A stretch of DNA of 64,000 nt from Flavobacterium sp. PMTSA4 (GTDB lineage: Bacteria > Bacteroidota > Bacteroidia > Flavobacteriales > Flavobacteriaceae). The stretch is taken from positions 992,001 to 1,056,000 of the forward strand of contig NZ_CP134890.1 of NCBI RefSeq assembly GCF_032098525.1, read 5' to 3'. Below, in pieces: positions 10,317-17,433 of the stretch. Position 1 is the stretch's first letter. Each line of letters starts with the position of its first letter. Made by a program: the position numbers and the translations under genes. The notes beneath the pieces are model-generated. The model saw nothing but the letters and a program-made list of their open reading frames with translations, ran no database searches and had not been told where the DNA came from.

Positions 10317-11072
10317 TTTGTAATAAGCAACTATTTCACCCAATAGTACATCTAAATCTTGGCTAAAATTTACTTGTGAAGATGTTGGTAATGGTTCACT
10401 TTTTCTAATATGTGAATGCAAAGCACCATCACTAATATTTCTCATTGAATCATTCAGGTGTTTTAAATTTCCTCTTATGCTTTTTGAACCATAATTATTT
10501 GCTACTTCATTAAAATTTTTACAATTAAATAAAGGTGGTATGTGGTCAATGATTGCTCTACCAATCATTGCAACGCTGTAATAATTACTCTTTTCAAAAT
10601 TAGAATTTAATTCTTCACACATTCTAATCAACTTTGATAAATCAAATGGTGTTTTTAAACTTTTAAGTTCATTTATTCTGCTTAGACTTATGTAATTTGG
10701 TATTAATCTATCTTCTTTATAAATCTTATTATTTTTTTCAGAACCAAATGATTTATTACTAATCTTTTCTTTTGTTACATTTTGACCTAAAAATTCTAAT
10801 ATATTAGTGCCAACATATCTACTAAAATTATCATAAAAAAAACTGTTATACTTCTTTGCAATTTCAATAATTTCATTTTCAGTTTTATTTTGAGGATTAT
10901 TAAAAATCTTAAATGAACTAATTTCATAGCTCCACCAATATTTTACTCCAGCAATTGTAAATCCAGTATCACCATTTAAATATGCTTTAATTATTACATC
11001 TAAATCTTCATCATCAATATTCAAAATTGATTGTCTTATCATAAAAGCTGAATATTCTATATTGTATGTCAT
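10314..11072 (-). CDS. Hypothetical protein with conserved C-terminal alpha-helical domain (cargo gene)
   Basis: A 252-aa soluble protein. The N-terminal ~100 residues are not recognised. The C-terminal ~110 (LIRMCEELNSNF, YYSVAMIGRAIIDHIPPLF, FNEVANNYG, LHSHIRKSEPLP, LDVLLGEIV) look like a helical domain that I recall at the C-terminus of many uncharacterised proteins of mobile elements; its function is unknown to me. It is transcribed opposite to the integrase in the cargo block of the left arm, where prophages often keep defence or lysogenic-conversion genes. That placement is the only hint at a role. Confidence 0.6.
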   Translation of the reverse strand: MTYNIEYSAFMIRQSILNIDDEDLDVIIKAYLNGDTGFTIAGVKYWWSYEISSFKIFNNPQNKTENEIIEIAKKYNSFFYDNFSRYVGTNILEFLGQNVTKEKISNKSFGSEKNNKIYKEDRLIPNYISLSRINELKSLKTPFDLSKLIRMCEELNSNFEKSNYYSVAMIGRAIIDHIPPLFNCKNFNEVANNYGSKSIRGNLKHLNDSMRNISDGALHSHIRKSEPLPTSSQVNFSQDLDVLLGEIVAYYK

Positions 11073-11252
11073 TATAATTTTTTAAGAACATAAAAATACA
11101 TTTTTTATTTATCAACAATCCAAATCTGATTGCTCTAATTATTAAATTTGTATTCACACATAACATTGCAATTTATATCTTCCTATACAAATTATAACCC
11201 AAGTTTAATTGAATTTAAAGGTTGGAATTTCTAATTAAAATTATTATTTTAA

Positions 11253-11882
11253 ATGATTGATGATTATGATAAAGTATTAGTTGAAAATCAAAATGATTTA
11301 GATTCTATACGTGAATTAATTGATGATTTTTTGAAAATAAAATTAATATTTGTAAATAAAAATAAATCTACTGAATTAGTCAATGAATATCTTTTAACAT
11401 TAAACCTAATTGGTTTTTTAATTACCTCTAAAATTGATATAGTTATTATTTTTAAATATTTATCAAAAAAAAATCTAACAAATGCTGAATCAAATTACTT
11501 TAATAAAAAAGGCTATTTAGTAATATATGAAGTTTTAAACACATACAATAAACTTAATCAGTTTTTAAAAATTACTTCCAAAATTTATCCTGAATTAAAA
11601 AATCATCATAATAAAATAACATTTGAAGTTTCTAAATTCAAACTTTTGGTAAATTTTGATGGTTATATAAAAGATATAAGAAATACAGTTTCTGGTCATT
11701 TTAATTCTTCATTTATGATTCATTATGATACGCTTAATGAACTGCATAATGAACAATCAAAATTTCATTTTTTAATGTTTATGGACTTAATAAATGAAAT
11801 AAGAAATTATGTAAATGAACTTGAAAAACAACAAGAATTAGTTCTCAAAGATTTGCAAACCTTAAAGAATAAATACAAGTAA
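11253..11882 (+). CDS. Hypothetical all-helical protein with an R-X5-H motif
   Basis: A 209-aa protein, very rich in Lys, Asn and Ile and predicted by eye to be helical. The segment KDIRNTVSGHF (about residues 147-157) contains R-N-T-V-S-G-H, which fits the Rx4-6H spacing of HEPN ribonucleases. That motif is short and common by chance, and I see no second HEPN hallmark. The C-terminus (about 185-209) is likely coiled coil. It is the only rightward gene between two leftward ones, so it probably has its own promoter. Confidence 0.5.
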   Translation: MIDDYDKVLVENQNDLDSIRELIDDFLKIKLIFVNKNKSTELVNEYLLTLNLIGFLITSKIDIVIIFKYLSKKNLTNAESNYFNKKGYLVIYEVLNTYNKLNQFLKITSKIYPELKNHHNKITFEVSKFKLLVNFDGYIKDIRNTVSGHFNSSFMIHYDTLNELHNEQSKFHFLMFMDLINEIRNYVNELEKQQELVLKDLQTLKNKYK

Positions 11883-11901
11883 TTGTTTTTGTAATTCAAG
11901 T

Positions 11902-12666
11902 TTAATCAATGTCAACATTAAACTTAAAAATCTTACTACCATTAAATACTGGATTAATATTAAAATTAAACTTTTTAAAGTGTCTTTTATTTGCAATATC
12001 CAAATAAGTTGTTTCTAAGTAAAAACTAAAATTAGTCTTTACTTTAAATTTAGAATTTAATGAATAATAAAAAAGAACTTTAAAGAGATATAAAATAAAA
12101 TATGGAATTTCTATTCTGATAGGATTAGAGTCAATAGTTACTGGTAAAAAATAATCGAATTTTAAATTATTACCATATTCTGTATGATTCAAATAAATTT
12201 CAGATGGATATTTAATAGATTCACCTAATATTAAGTTTTGATTCTTTGAGTAACTCAATTTGATTATATCAAAATTATTAGGATTTCCATTTGCTACAAA
12301 TTCATTATTAAATTTCTTTATAATTTTCACATACTTTTCAATATCACACCCAAACTTAAACTTAACATTACTTGCAGTTGCAAATCCAATATTTAAACAA
12401 TTTAAGTTTATTTTATTTGATGGTTCAGTTGGAATACCTAAAATTTTATTTGAATCATAAAAATGAATCTTGTAAGGGTAATTTATAGTATCTAAACCAA
12501 AACTAAATTCTTCTATAATAAGCTGTGGTTTATAAGTACTTTCTCTTTGCTTTCTAACTTCAACTAAAGTATATAATCCGATTCCAACGGCTATTGCAGT
12601 TGCAATTGAAGATATAATTGTAAAAAGATTTAAATATTCTGTACAAAAAGAGTTAAGTATTTCCAT
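11902..12666 (-). CDS. Hypothetical protein with one N-terminal membrane helix
   Basis: A 254-aa protein with a single hydrophobic segment at about residues 12-33 (LFTIISSIATAIAVGIGLYTLV), followed by VRKQRESTYKPQL and a beta-rich C-terminal region. This layout (one TM, RKQRE juxtamembrane stretch, beta domain) is common in uncharacterised cytosol-facing membrane proteins of mobile elements. No catalytic motif is visible. Confidence 0.55.
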   Translation of the reverse strand: MEILNSFCTEYLNLFTIISSIATAIAVGIGLYTLVEVRKQRESTYKPQLIIEEFSFGLDTINYPYKIHFYDSNKILGIPTEPSNKINLNCLNIGFATASNVKFKFGCDIEKYVKIIKKFNNEFVANGNPNNFDIIKLSYSKNQNLILGESIKYPSEIYLNHTEYGNNLKFDYFLPVTIDSNPIRIEIPYFILYLFKVLFYYSLNSKFKVKTNFSFYLETTYLDIANKRHFKKFNFNINPVFNGSKIFKFNVDID

Positions 12667-12693
12667 TTATCCATTTTAATAACTCTAAAAGTA

Positions 12694-12780
12694 TTAAATG
12701 GATTTGAAAAATTCATCTAATGCTTTTAAAAAGTTTTTATTTCATTTTTCATTAAGTTCAAATTTATGTTTTGGTTTTTC
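12694..12780 (-). pseudogene. Degenerate copy of the small protein encoded at 14567-14671
   Basis: Reading leftward, the frame gives EKPKHKFELNEK, a TGA stop, then NKNFLKALDEFFKSI and a TAA. The C-terminal part matches the intact small protein at 14567 (FLKLLDEFFKSI). No start codon remains and there is an internal stop. At DNA level the shared stretch is GATTTGAAAAATTCATC. Confidence 0.55.
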
Positions 12781-12845
12781 AAATTATAAACCTAATTTAG
12801 TAAGTTTTACAGTTTAGTAGAAACTATAAACTTTAATAAAATAAT

Positions 12846-13925
12846 ATGTTTGATAACAATTCTTTTTTAAAATCTATTATAAAAAGTCAAGAACTTGTAA
12901 ATAATAAATTAGATAGTCCTTTTTATAAACAAGCAATTAGTATTTCTGAAAGTTTAAATAAACAAATTAATTCTTCAACTAATATGTTTATAGCTGGTTC
13001 GCTTAGTCAACAAATAAGTGAAATCGATAATAATGTAAGCAGCATCCTTAAACAATTATCACCATTAAGCATAACAACGAATGATTTAATAAAACATTTG
13101 TCATATTTTAAATCAAATCAAGAAGATAATAATAAAGCAATACTAAAAGCTATTAGTGGAAATTCAATAGAAGCAATAAGTAAATACGATTGGAAGAATA
13201 ATTTCCCAACATATTTTGAAAATTATGGTTCAATTGGACAAAGATTAAATGAATTAAAAAATTGGGAATTCAAATCCCATAAAATTGAAATGTTTAATGA
13301 AAATTTTCAAAATTTCACTTCATCAATAGGTTTTGAAAATAATACATTACCAGATGCTTTGAATATTGCTTTAGAAATGGAAATTGAATCTAATTCATCA
13401 GAAGAAGTTGTTAGTGAAATTATTGACGAAACAAATCTATTACTTGAAGAAATTAAAAATATTAATTCAAATTCACTTAGCAATATTTATGATTTATTTG
13501 ATTCATTTATTATTAAAATAGATTCATTAAAAAATTCTAAAGTTTTAAAAGATTTTTTTGTTACTACAATTAGTAATATTATTTCAACATTAATTGCAAC
13601 TTGGATTATAATCAAAGTTATATCTAACGATGAAGTAAAAACAATAAATAATGTTACAAACATAACATATGAAACTAATAATATTAATTATTTTGAAAAT
13701 GCTGGTGAAATTAAAATAGGTTCAATTTATGTTAGTGATGTTTCAAAACAATTAAAAACCCAAAGAAGAAACAATTCTAAAAGTATTTGTGAAATTAAAG
13801 CTGGCACTAAAATCAAAGTAATCAAAAAATATAAAACTTGGCTTTGGGTTAGAGTAATTGATGGTGATTTAGAATTCCCATATGGTTTTATTAGAAATGA
13901 AAACTTGTTCAATGTAAATAAATAA
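12846..13925 (+). CDS. Hypothetical membrane protein with C-terminal SH3-like domain
   Basis: A 359-aa protein. Residues 1-235 are helical with many Asn, Ser and Lys residues. One membrane helix follows at about 237-258 (FVTTISNIISTLIATWIIIKVI). After a linker, the C-terminal ~55 residues (KSICEIKAGTKIKVIKKYKTWLWVRVIDG ... YGFIRNENLF) look like a bacterial SH3 domain, a fold that often binds peptidoglycan or peptides. It is followed 10 bp later by the 13936 gene and probably shares its transcript. Confidence 0.55.
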   Translation: MFDNNSFLKSIIKSQELVNNKLDSPFYKQAISISESLNKQINSSTNMFIAGSLSQQISEIDNNVSSILKQLSPLSITTNDLIKHLSYFKSNQEDNNKAILKAISGNSIEAISKYDWKNNFPTYFENYGSIGQRLNELKNWEFKSHKIEMFNENFQNFTSSIGFENNTLPDALNIALEMEIESNSSEEVVSEIIDETNLLLEEIKNINSNSLSNIYDLFDSFIIKIDSLKNSKVLKDFFVTTISNIISTLIATWIIIKVISNDEVKTINNVTNITYETNNINYFENAGEIKIGSIYVSDVSKQLKTQRRNNSKSICEIKAGTKIKVIKKYKTWLWVRVIDGDLEFPYGFIRNENLFNVNK

Positions 13926-13935
13926 AAAAAGAAAA

Positions 13936-14556
13936 ATGGAAAAAAAAATATTTAATCAAATTTCAATTGCTTATCAAAATTTATCAAATAGATTCCAAAA
14001 TTACAATCGTCAATATATAGATTTATATTATGTTTACCCAAACAATTTAATGATTTTTGAAGGTGAAAAATTAGAGTTTCTACTTAAATTTTCAGAAATT
14101 CCTTTTGGAGGTTTTTTTAAGGATACACACAAAAATCAATTTTATAATCAAAATTATTTTAATGGAAATTGCGTAATTAATGAAGAAAATACAATTAAAA
14201 TTCATTATGATTTTTCACTAATTCTATTTTTTTATTTGGTCAACTCATTAAAAGATGACCTTAATACTTTTTTAGAAATTTTAGAATCCGAAGAATTTAA
14301 ACAAACTTTCAATGTTTATATAAAAATCGATGAAAATAGCTTAAGTTATCATACAGCTGCTAATGAAAAAATATGGGAATATTTTAAATCAAAAATTGAT
14401 ACAATAGGTTATATTAACCATATTATTTGTGTTATAACTACTGATATAGTCTATATTAATATTGATAGTTATGTTGAAATAAACAAAAATGTTATTAGAA
14501 GTATTTTAAAACAGCTTGATGATGTTTACAATTTTGATGGATTTGAAATAAAATAA
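13936..14556 (+). CDS. Hypothetical protein
   Basis: A 206-aa, Asn/Phe/Tyr-rich soluble protein with no motif I recognise. It starts 10 bp after the SH3-domain membrane protein and reads the same way, so the two are likely a unit. Base use is very A+T rich, as in the rest of the cargo block. The next genes converge on it from the right. Confidence 0.5.
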   Translation: MEKKIFNQISIAYQNLSNRFQNYNRQYIDLYYVYPNNLMIFEGEKLEFLLKFSEIPFGGFFKDTHKNQFYNQNYFNGNCVINEENTIKIHYDFSLILFFYLVNSLKDDLNTFLEILESEEFKQTFNVYIKIDENSLSYHTAANEKIWEYFKSKIDTIGYINHIICVITTDIVYINIDSYVEINKNVIRSILKQLDDVYNFDGFEIK

Positions 14557-14566
14557 TGAATCTATT

Positions 14567-14671
14567 TTAAATCGATTTGAAAAATTCATCAAGTAATTTT
14601 AAAAACTTTTCAGCTTTTAATTCGTCTTCACTTTTTGTAATAGCTTTTGGTTTGGTATTTTCTTTTTCCAT
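14567..14671 (-). CDS. Small charged helical protein, 34 aa, translationally coupled to the nuclease-like gene
   Basis: ATG 14671 overlaps the stop of the upstream gene as TAATG. The product begins MEKENTKPKAITKSEDELKA and ends EKFLKLLDEFFKSI, with a hydrophilic N-terminus and an amphipathic C-terminal helix. The overlap points to coupled translation with the 148-aa PD-(D/E)XK-like protein, and a degenerate second copy at 12694 suggests this is a real protein family. It might be a partner or inhibitor of the neighbour, which is speculation. Confidence 0.55.
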   Translation of the reverse strand: MEKENTKPKAITKSEDELKAEKFLKLLDEFFKSI

Positions 14672-15117
14672 TAGTTTAATTCTATTATTTGATTTGGATT
14701 GATAAAGAAATGTATCATTTCCTTTTCAACCATTTTATTAATTCCCATTGTTGTTAATGGTGCATTATGTTTAAGAACCAGAAAATAATCATCTTCATTT
14801 ATTTTTTGATACATACATTTTTCATCATTGAAAAAGAAAAATAGAATTGGTTTATGATTTGATTTTTTTGATTCATCAATAACTGCATCAACTTTACTTT
14901 TATCAATTATTGTTTCATTAAAATCAGTTGAACCAACTTTTCTACACTTCACTTCAAATACATATTCATTCCCAGTTGTTCCAGTATAATAACCTTCTAT
15001 CCTATCGTATGATTTTGATTCAGTAAATTGGAATTGAGTTACTCCAAACTTATTAAATAATTGGGTCATTTTTTGTCTTTCATTATCCCCAGCTTTTTCA
15101 AATTTTTGCTCATTCAT
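14671..15117 (-). CDS. Putative PD-(D/E)XK-fold nuclease-like protein
   Basis: A 148-aa protein. The segment YDRIEGYYTG followed about 10 residues later by EYVFEVKCRKV fits the D-X(n)-E-X-K active site of restriction-endonuclease-like folds. An alternating beta/helix pattern follows (KPILFFFFNDEK, YFLVLKHNAPL). Candidates include a phage-encoded recombination, repair or anti-host nuclease. The family cannot be named from sequence alone. It is the first gene of a leftward pair with the 34-aa ORF. Confidence 0.5.
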   Translation of the reverse strand: MNEQKFEKAGDNERQKMTQLFNKFGVTQFQFTESKSYDRIEGYYTGTTGNEYVFEVKCRKVGSTDFNETIIDKSKVDAVIDESKKSNHKPILFFFFNDEKCMYQKINEDDYFLVLKHNAPLTTMGINKMVEKEMIHFFINPNQIIELN

Positions 15118-15270
15118 ATTTATCTTTTATAATAAATATCATCAAAATTGAAAAAAGACTTAACTTAATGCTATATTAAGGCAAAAAATTTTCGTCAACC
15201 CTAACAAATCCTTTGTTTACAAGGTGTTAATGTTTAATTTTACATTCAATAATTGCTAAAAATATTTGCT

Positions 15271-15489
15271 ATGGATACCAAAACTCGAATTTTAGATACA
15301 ATAGAAGAAGCACACAAATTTTTTATTGGATTGGATGGTGAACCAAAATCAATTCATAAAGATTTGCTTTTAAGAAAATTAGATGATGTTGGAATTGATA
15401 AAATCAATGTTTCATTATTTGAATTAAAAGAAATGGGTAAACTTGATTTTGATTTTTCAGCAAATCCAGACCTAATTTATGTTCTGTAA
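15271..15489 (+). CDS. Hypothetical small helical protein
   Basis: A 72-aa product from ATG 15271 (MDTKTRILDTIEEAHKFFIG); a TTG six codons upstream (15253) is also in frame. The pattern KTRILDTIEEA ... DLLLRKLDDVGIDKINVSLFELKEMGKLDFD resembles a small winged-helix DNA-binding fold, but this is a weak impression. Its end overlaps the end of the convergent replication-like gene by 13 bp. Confidence 0.5.
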   Translation: MDTKTRILDTIEEAHKFFIGLDGEPKSIHKDLLLRKLDDVGIDKINVSLFELKEMGKLDFDFSANPDLIYVL

Positions 15490-16193
15490 AGCTTACTGAA
15501 AATTGACCTATAACATTGGAAAAGATTACTACTGTCTTTTACAACATAATGATAAGTTCCTTCAAGATAATCATCTGATGGCTTTTCATCACCAAACTTT
15601 GTTTTAATCATTGAAATTAAATCTTGATTTATCAAAGATAGTTGAAGCATTGCATCATAATCATATTGAATTTCATTTTCATCTACAATTGGAATTGATT
15701 CAATGACTTGTTCAGCTTGTTCATACAATTTGGTGAACTCATTATTTTGTTCAGGATAAACACCAAAGATTGGTTCATCTTCAATTATAAGTTCATCTTC
15801 AATTATAAGTTCATCTTCAATTATAAGTTCATCTTCAATTAATGAATTATTGTAATTAACAGCTAATTCATTTACTTCAATTATTCTATCCCAATTGATG
15901 AAAATGGTTCTTAATTTTACTTTTTCAGCTTTTTGAGTTGTTGAAATATTTAAGTATCCTTTTTGTTTAAGACGTTGGATTAATTTATCAATTCCAGTTG
16001 GTGAAGTGAATAAATGTTTTCCAATATTATCAGAAGACCAAGTAATATTTTCCTTTTTTTGTGAATAATGAATCAGCTTAAGAAATAATCTATATTCAGC
16101 TGGTGTTAAATGAAAATCTTGTTTTTCATTAATTGTTGCAGTTGCATAAAATAATGCATCGTGGTAAGTTGTTTTGATGTTTGGAGAAGTCAT
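15477..16193 (-). CDS. Winged-helix DNA-binding protein, candidate replication initiator or regulator
   Basis: A 238-aa protein. Residues about 20-85 (FHLTPAEYRLFLKLIHYSQ, WSSDNIGKHLFTSPTGIDKLIQRLKQKGYLNI) form a likely helix-turn-helix with a wing, as in plasmid and phage replication initiators and some regulators. An acidic linker contains four tandem copies of LIIEDE, encoded by an 18-bp repeat, and the C-terminus is a separate helical region. Its start lies next to a 700-bp non-coding region with palindromic iterons, which supports an initiator role. It is the only replication-type candidate recognised in the prophage. Confidence 0.55.
   Translation of the reverse strand: MTSPNIKTTYHDALFYATATINEKQDFHLTPAEYRLFLKLIHYSQKKENITWSSDNIGKHLFTSPTGIDKLIQRLKQKGYLNISTTQKAEKVKLRTIFINWDRIIEVNELAVNYNNSLIEDELIIEDELIIEDELIIEDEPIFGVYPEQNNEFTKLYEQAEQVIESIPIVDENEIQYDYDAMLQLSLINQDLISMIKTKFGDEKPSDDYLEGTYHYVVKDSSNLFQCYRSIFSKLYRT
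15774..15842 (-). repeat. Tandem 18-bp repeat encoding LIIEDE
   Basis: The unit TTCATCTTCAATTATAAG occurs at 15774, 15792 and 15810, with a partial fourth at 15828. It is in frame with the gene and encodes the acidic hexapeptide of the linker, so copy number can change by slippage without breaking the frame. Confidence 0.9.
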
Positions 16194-16229
16194 TCATAAT
16201 ATTTTTATTCTCTCGTTATTTTATTTGGG

Positions 16230-16276
16230 CTTCTCTCGGTAAGAGAAGCTGGGGGTAATTACTCCCCAGCACCGAG
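16230..16276. promoter_or_regulatory. Nested, mutually exclusive hairpins upstream of the winged-helix gene
   Basis: GCTGGGG (16248-16254) pairs with CCCCAGC (16264-16270) around GTAATTAC, itself a palindrome. CTCGGT (16235-16240) can pair with ACCGAG (16271-16276) as an outer stem. CTTCTC (16230-16235) can pair with GAGAAG (16243-16248), a stem that shares bases with both others and so competes with them. It lies 37-83 bp from the start of the leftward gene, in its probable leader. Confidence 0.6.
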
Positions 16277-16400
16277 GTAATCATTTCTGACTACATTAAT
16301 AAATATGTTGGATTTTGAAAAAAGACCAACTTTTGATAAAATATATACAAAAAAAATTACATTGTCAATATTTAGATTGAAAATAACTTTAAAATAAATT

Positions 16401-16534
16401 GGACTGTACAGTCTTTTTTTGGACAAGCTTGTCCATTTTTGGACTGGGTAGTCTTTTTTTAGACTGGTTTGTCCATTTTTGGACTGTACAGTCTTTTTTT
16501 GGACTGGTTAGTCTTTTTTTGGACTGGTTAGACA
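16401..16534. repeat. Seven tandem 20-bp palindromic repeats (iteron-like array)
   Basis: Units start at exactly 16401, 16421, 16441, 16461, 16481, 16501 and 16521. Most read GGACTGNNNAGTCTTTTTTT. Units 1 and 5 contain the perfect palindrome GACTGTACAGTC; unit 2 contains GGACAAGCTTGTCC. Each palindrome is followed by a T tract, the last unit losing it. The period is about two helical turns, so bound proteins would lie on one face. The array sits between the winged-helix gene and an A/T tract, suggesting a replication origin or a multi-site operator. Confidence 0.85.
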
Positions 16535-16678
16535 GATATTACTATACTAAATTATATTACTAAAGAAATTAAATAACTAAAGTAAATTATAATACTATAA
16601 TAAATTAAATAACTATAATTAATTATATAACTATATAATATTAATATACTATTTTATAAAATACTCAATTTTTCAATT
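16535..16678. other. Almost pure A/T tract, candidate DNA-unwinding element
   Basis: About 140 bp with only scattered C and G, including two copies of AAATTAAATAACTA. It adjoins the iteron array on its right. Iterons next to an A/T-rich unwinding element is the usual layout of theta origins. No DnaA box was identified by eye. Confidence 0.5.
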
Positions 16679-16720
16679 GGGTGCAACCCTATTTTTTTAT
16701 TTTCTTTTATTTAAATCATA

Positions 16721-16852
16721 TCCAACTAATTTTTGGGAGCAAAGCGACCAAATAATAAAAAAATCTTATCCAATTTTCTTCAAGGGAGCGAAGCGACCAT
16801 TATAAAAATTAATCCAATTTCTATTTGAGGGGGCTTTGCCCCCTTTATTATT
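16721..16852. repeat. Three imperfect 44-48-bp repeats with hairpin cores
   Basis: Copies begin with TCCAA at about 16721, 16769 and 16813. The first two contain GGGAGCAAAGCGACCA (16735-16750) and GGGAGCGAAGCGACCA (16784-16799). The third has GGGGGCTTTGCCCCC in the same place. They may be copies of one structured element, the last having become a terminator. Confidence 0.6.
16828..16848 (+). terminator. Intrinsic terminator just before late promoter 1
   Basis: AGGGGGC (16828-16834) pairs with GCCCCCT (16838-16844) around a TTT loop and is followed by a short T/A run. It would insulate the endolysin promoter from the origin region. Confidence 0.7.
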
Positions 16853-16859
16853 AAAATAC

Positions 16860-16891
16860 ACTTTACTTCTGTTAACATTGGAAATATCATT
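16860..16891 (+). promoter_or_regulatory. Phage late promoter 1 (TTTACT-N17-TATCAT)
   Basis: ACTTTACTT at 16860-16868, then 15 nt, then ATATCATT at 16884-16891. This is a -35-like TTTACT (16862-16867) and -10-like TATCAT (16885-16890) separated by exactly 17 bp. The endolysin ATG lies 19 bp downstream. The same motif and spacing recur at 18450, 21533 and 28336. Confidence 0.7.
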
Positions 16892-16909
16892 TGGAAAAAT
16901 GTTATCCAA

Positions 16910-17410
16910 ATGAATAAACAAAGATTCCAATTAATTTTTTCCAAAACCCTTTTCTGGGAAGGGGGCGAAAAACTACATAAAGTTGCTGATGATGCTGGTG
17001 GGTACACCAAGTATGGAATAGCATACAATTTTAATAAAAGTCATTTTCAATCATTAGACGAATTTAAAAAAATGACACTTGAAAAAGCTTCTGAAATAGC
17101 TTACTTCAATTATTGCGTTCCAATTAAGCTTCAATTAGTCAAAGAAGATTGTCAAGCTATGTTATTTGATATGGCTTTCAATATGGGCGTTAAAACAGCA
17201 ATTAAATGTGCTCAAAGAGCGTTAAAGTTAAAAGCCGATGGAATTATAGGTGAAAAGACAAAAGCTGCTTTAAAGAACTTAGACAAAGAAACATTGTATT
17301 ACCAAAGAATGATGGTATATCAAAAGATTGTTGATAAAAATGAAACTCAAAAGAAGTTTTTCAAAGGTTGGAAAAACAGAGCAGATTACTTTTTAGAAAC
17401 AAGCATATAA
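16910..17410 (+). CDS. Endolysin: N-acetylmuramidase (glycoside hydrolase 108) with peptidoglycan-binding tail
   Basis: A 166-aa lysozyme-like enzyme that cleaves peptidoglycan to release virions. The N-terminus has the GH108 signature: Glu17 in FWEGGEK followed by DDAGGYTKYGI. The C-terminal half (AQRALKLKADGIIGEKTKAAL) matches the PG_binding_3 domain normally fused to GH108. The length is typical. There is no signal peptide, so export needs the holin (27810), which is 10 kb away rather than adjacent. It lies under late promoter 1. Confidence 0.93.
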   Translation: MNKQRFQLIFSKTLFWEGGEKLHKVADDAGGYTKYGIAYNFNKSHFQSLDEFKKMTLEKASEIAYFNYCVPIKLQLVKEDCQAMLFDMAFNMGVKTAIKCAQRALKLKADGIIGEKTKAALKNLDKETLYYQRMMVYQKIVDKNETQKKFFKGWKNRADYFLETSI

Positions 17411-17433
17411 CACTAAACTAAATCCAATATGAA

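Noticed and set aside
16305..16397. 30-aa rightward ORF (MLDFEKRPTFDKIYTKK...)
   Set aside because: It lies in the candidate origin, has no homology I recognise and no terminator or promoter.
16401..16534. CRISPR-like array
   Set aside because: The unit is 20 bp with no unique spacers; the palindromes are contiguous, and no cas gene is present.
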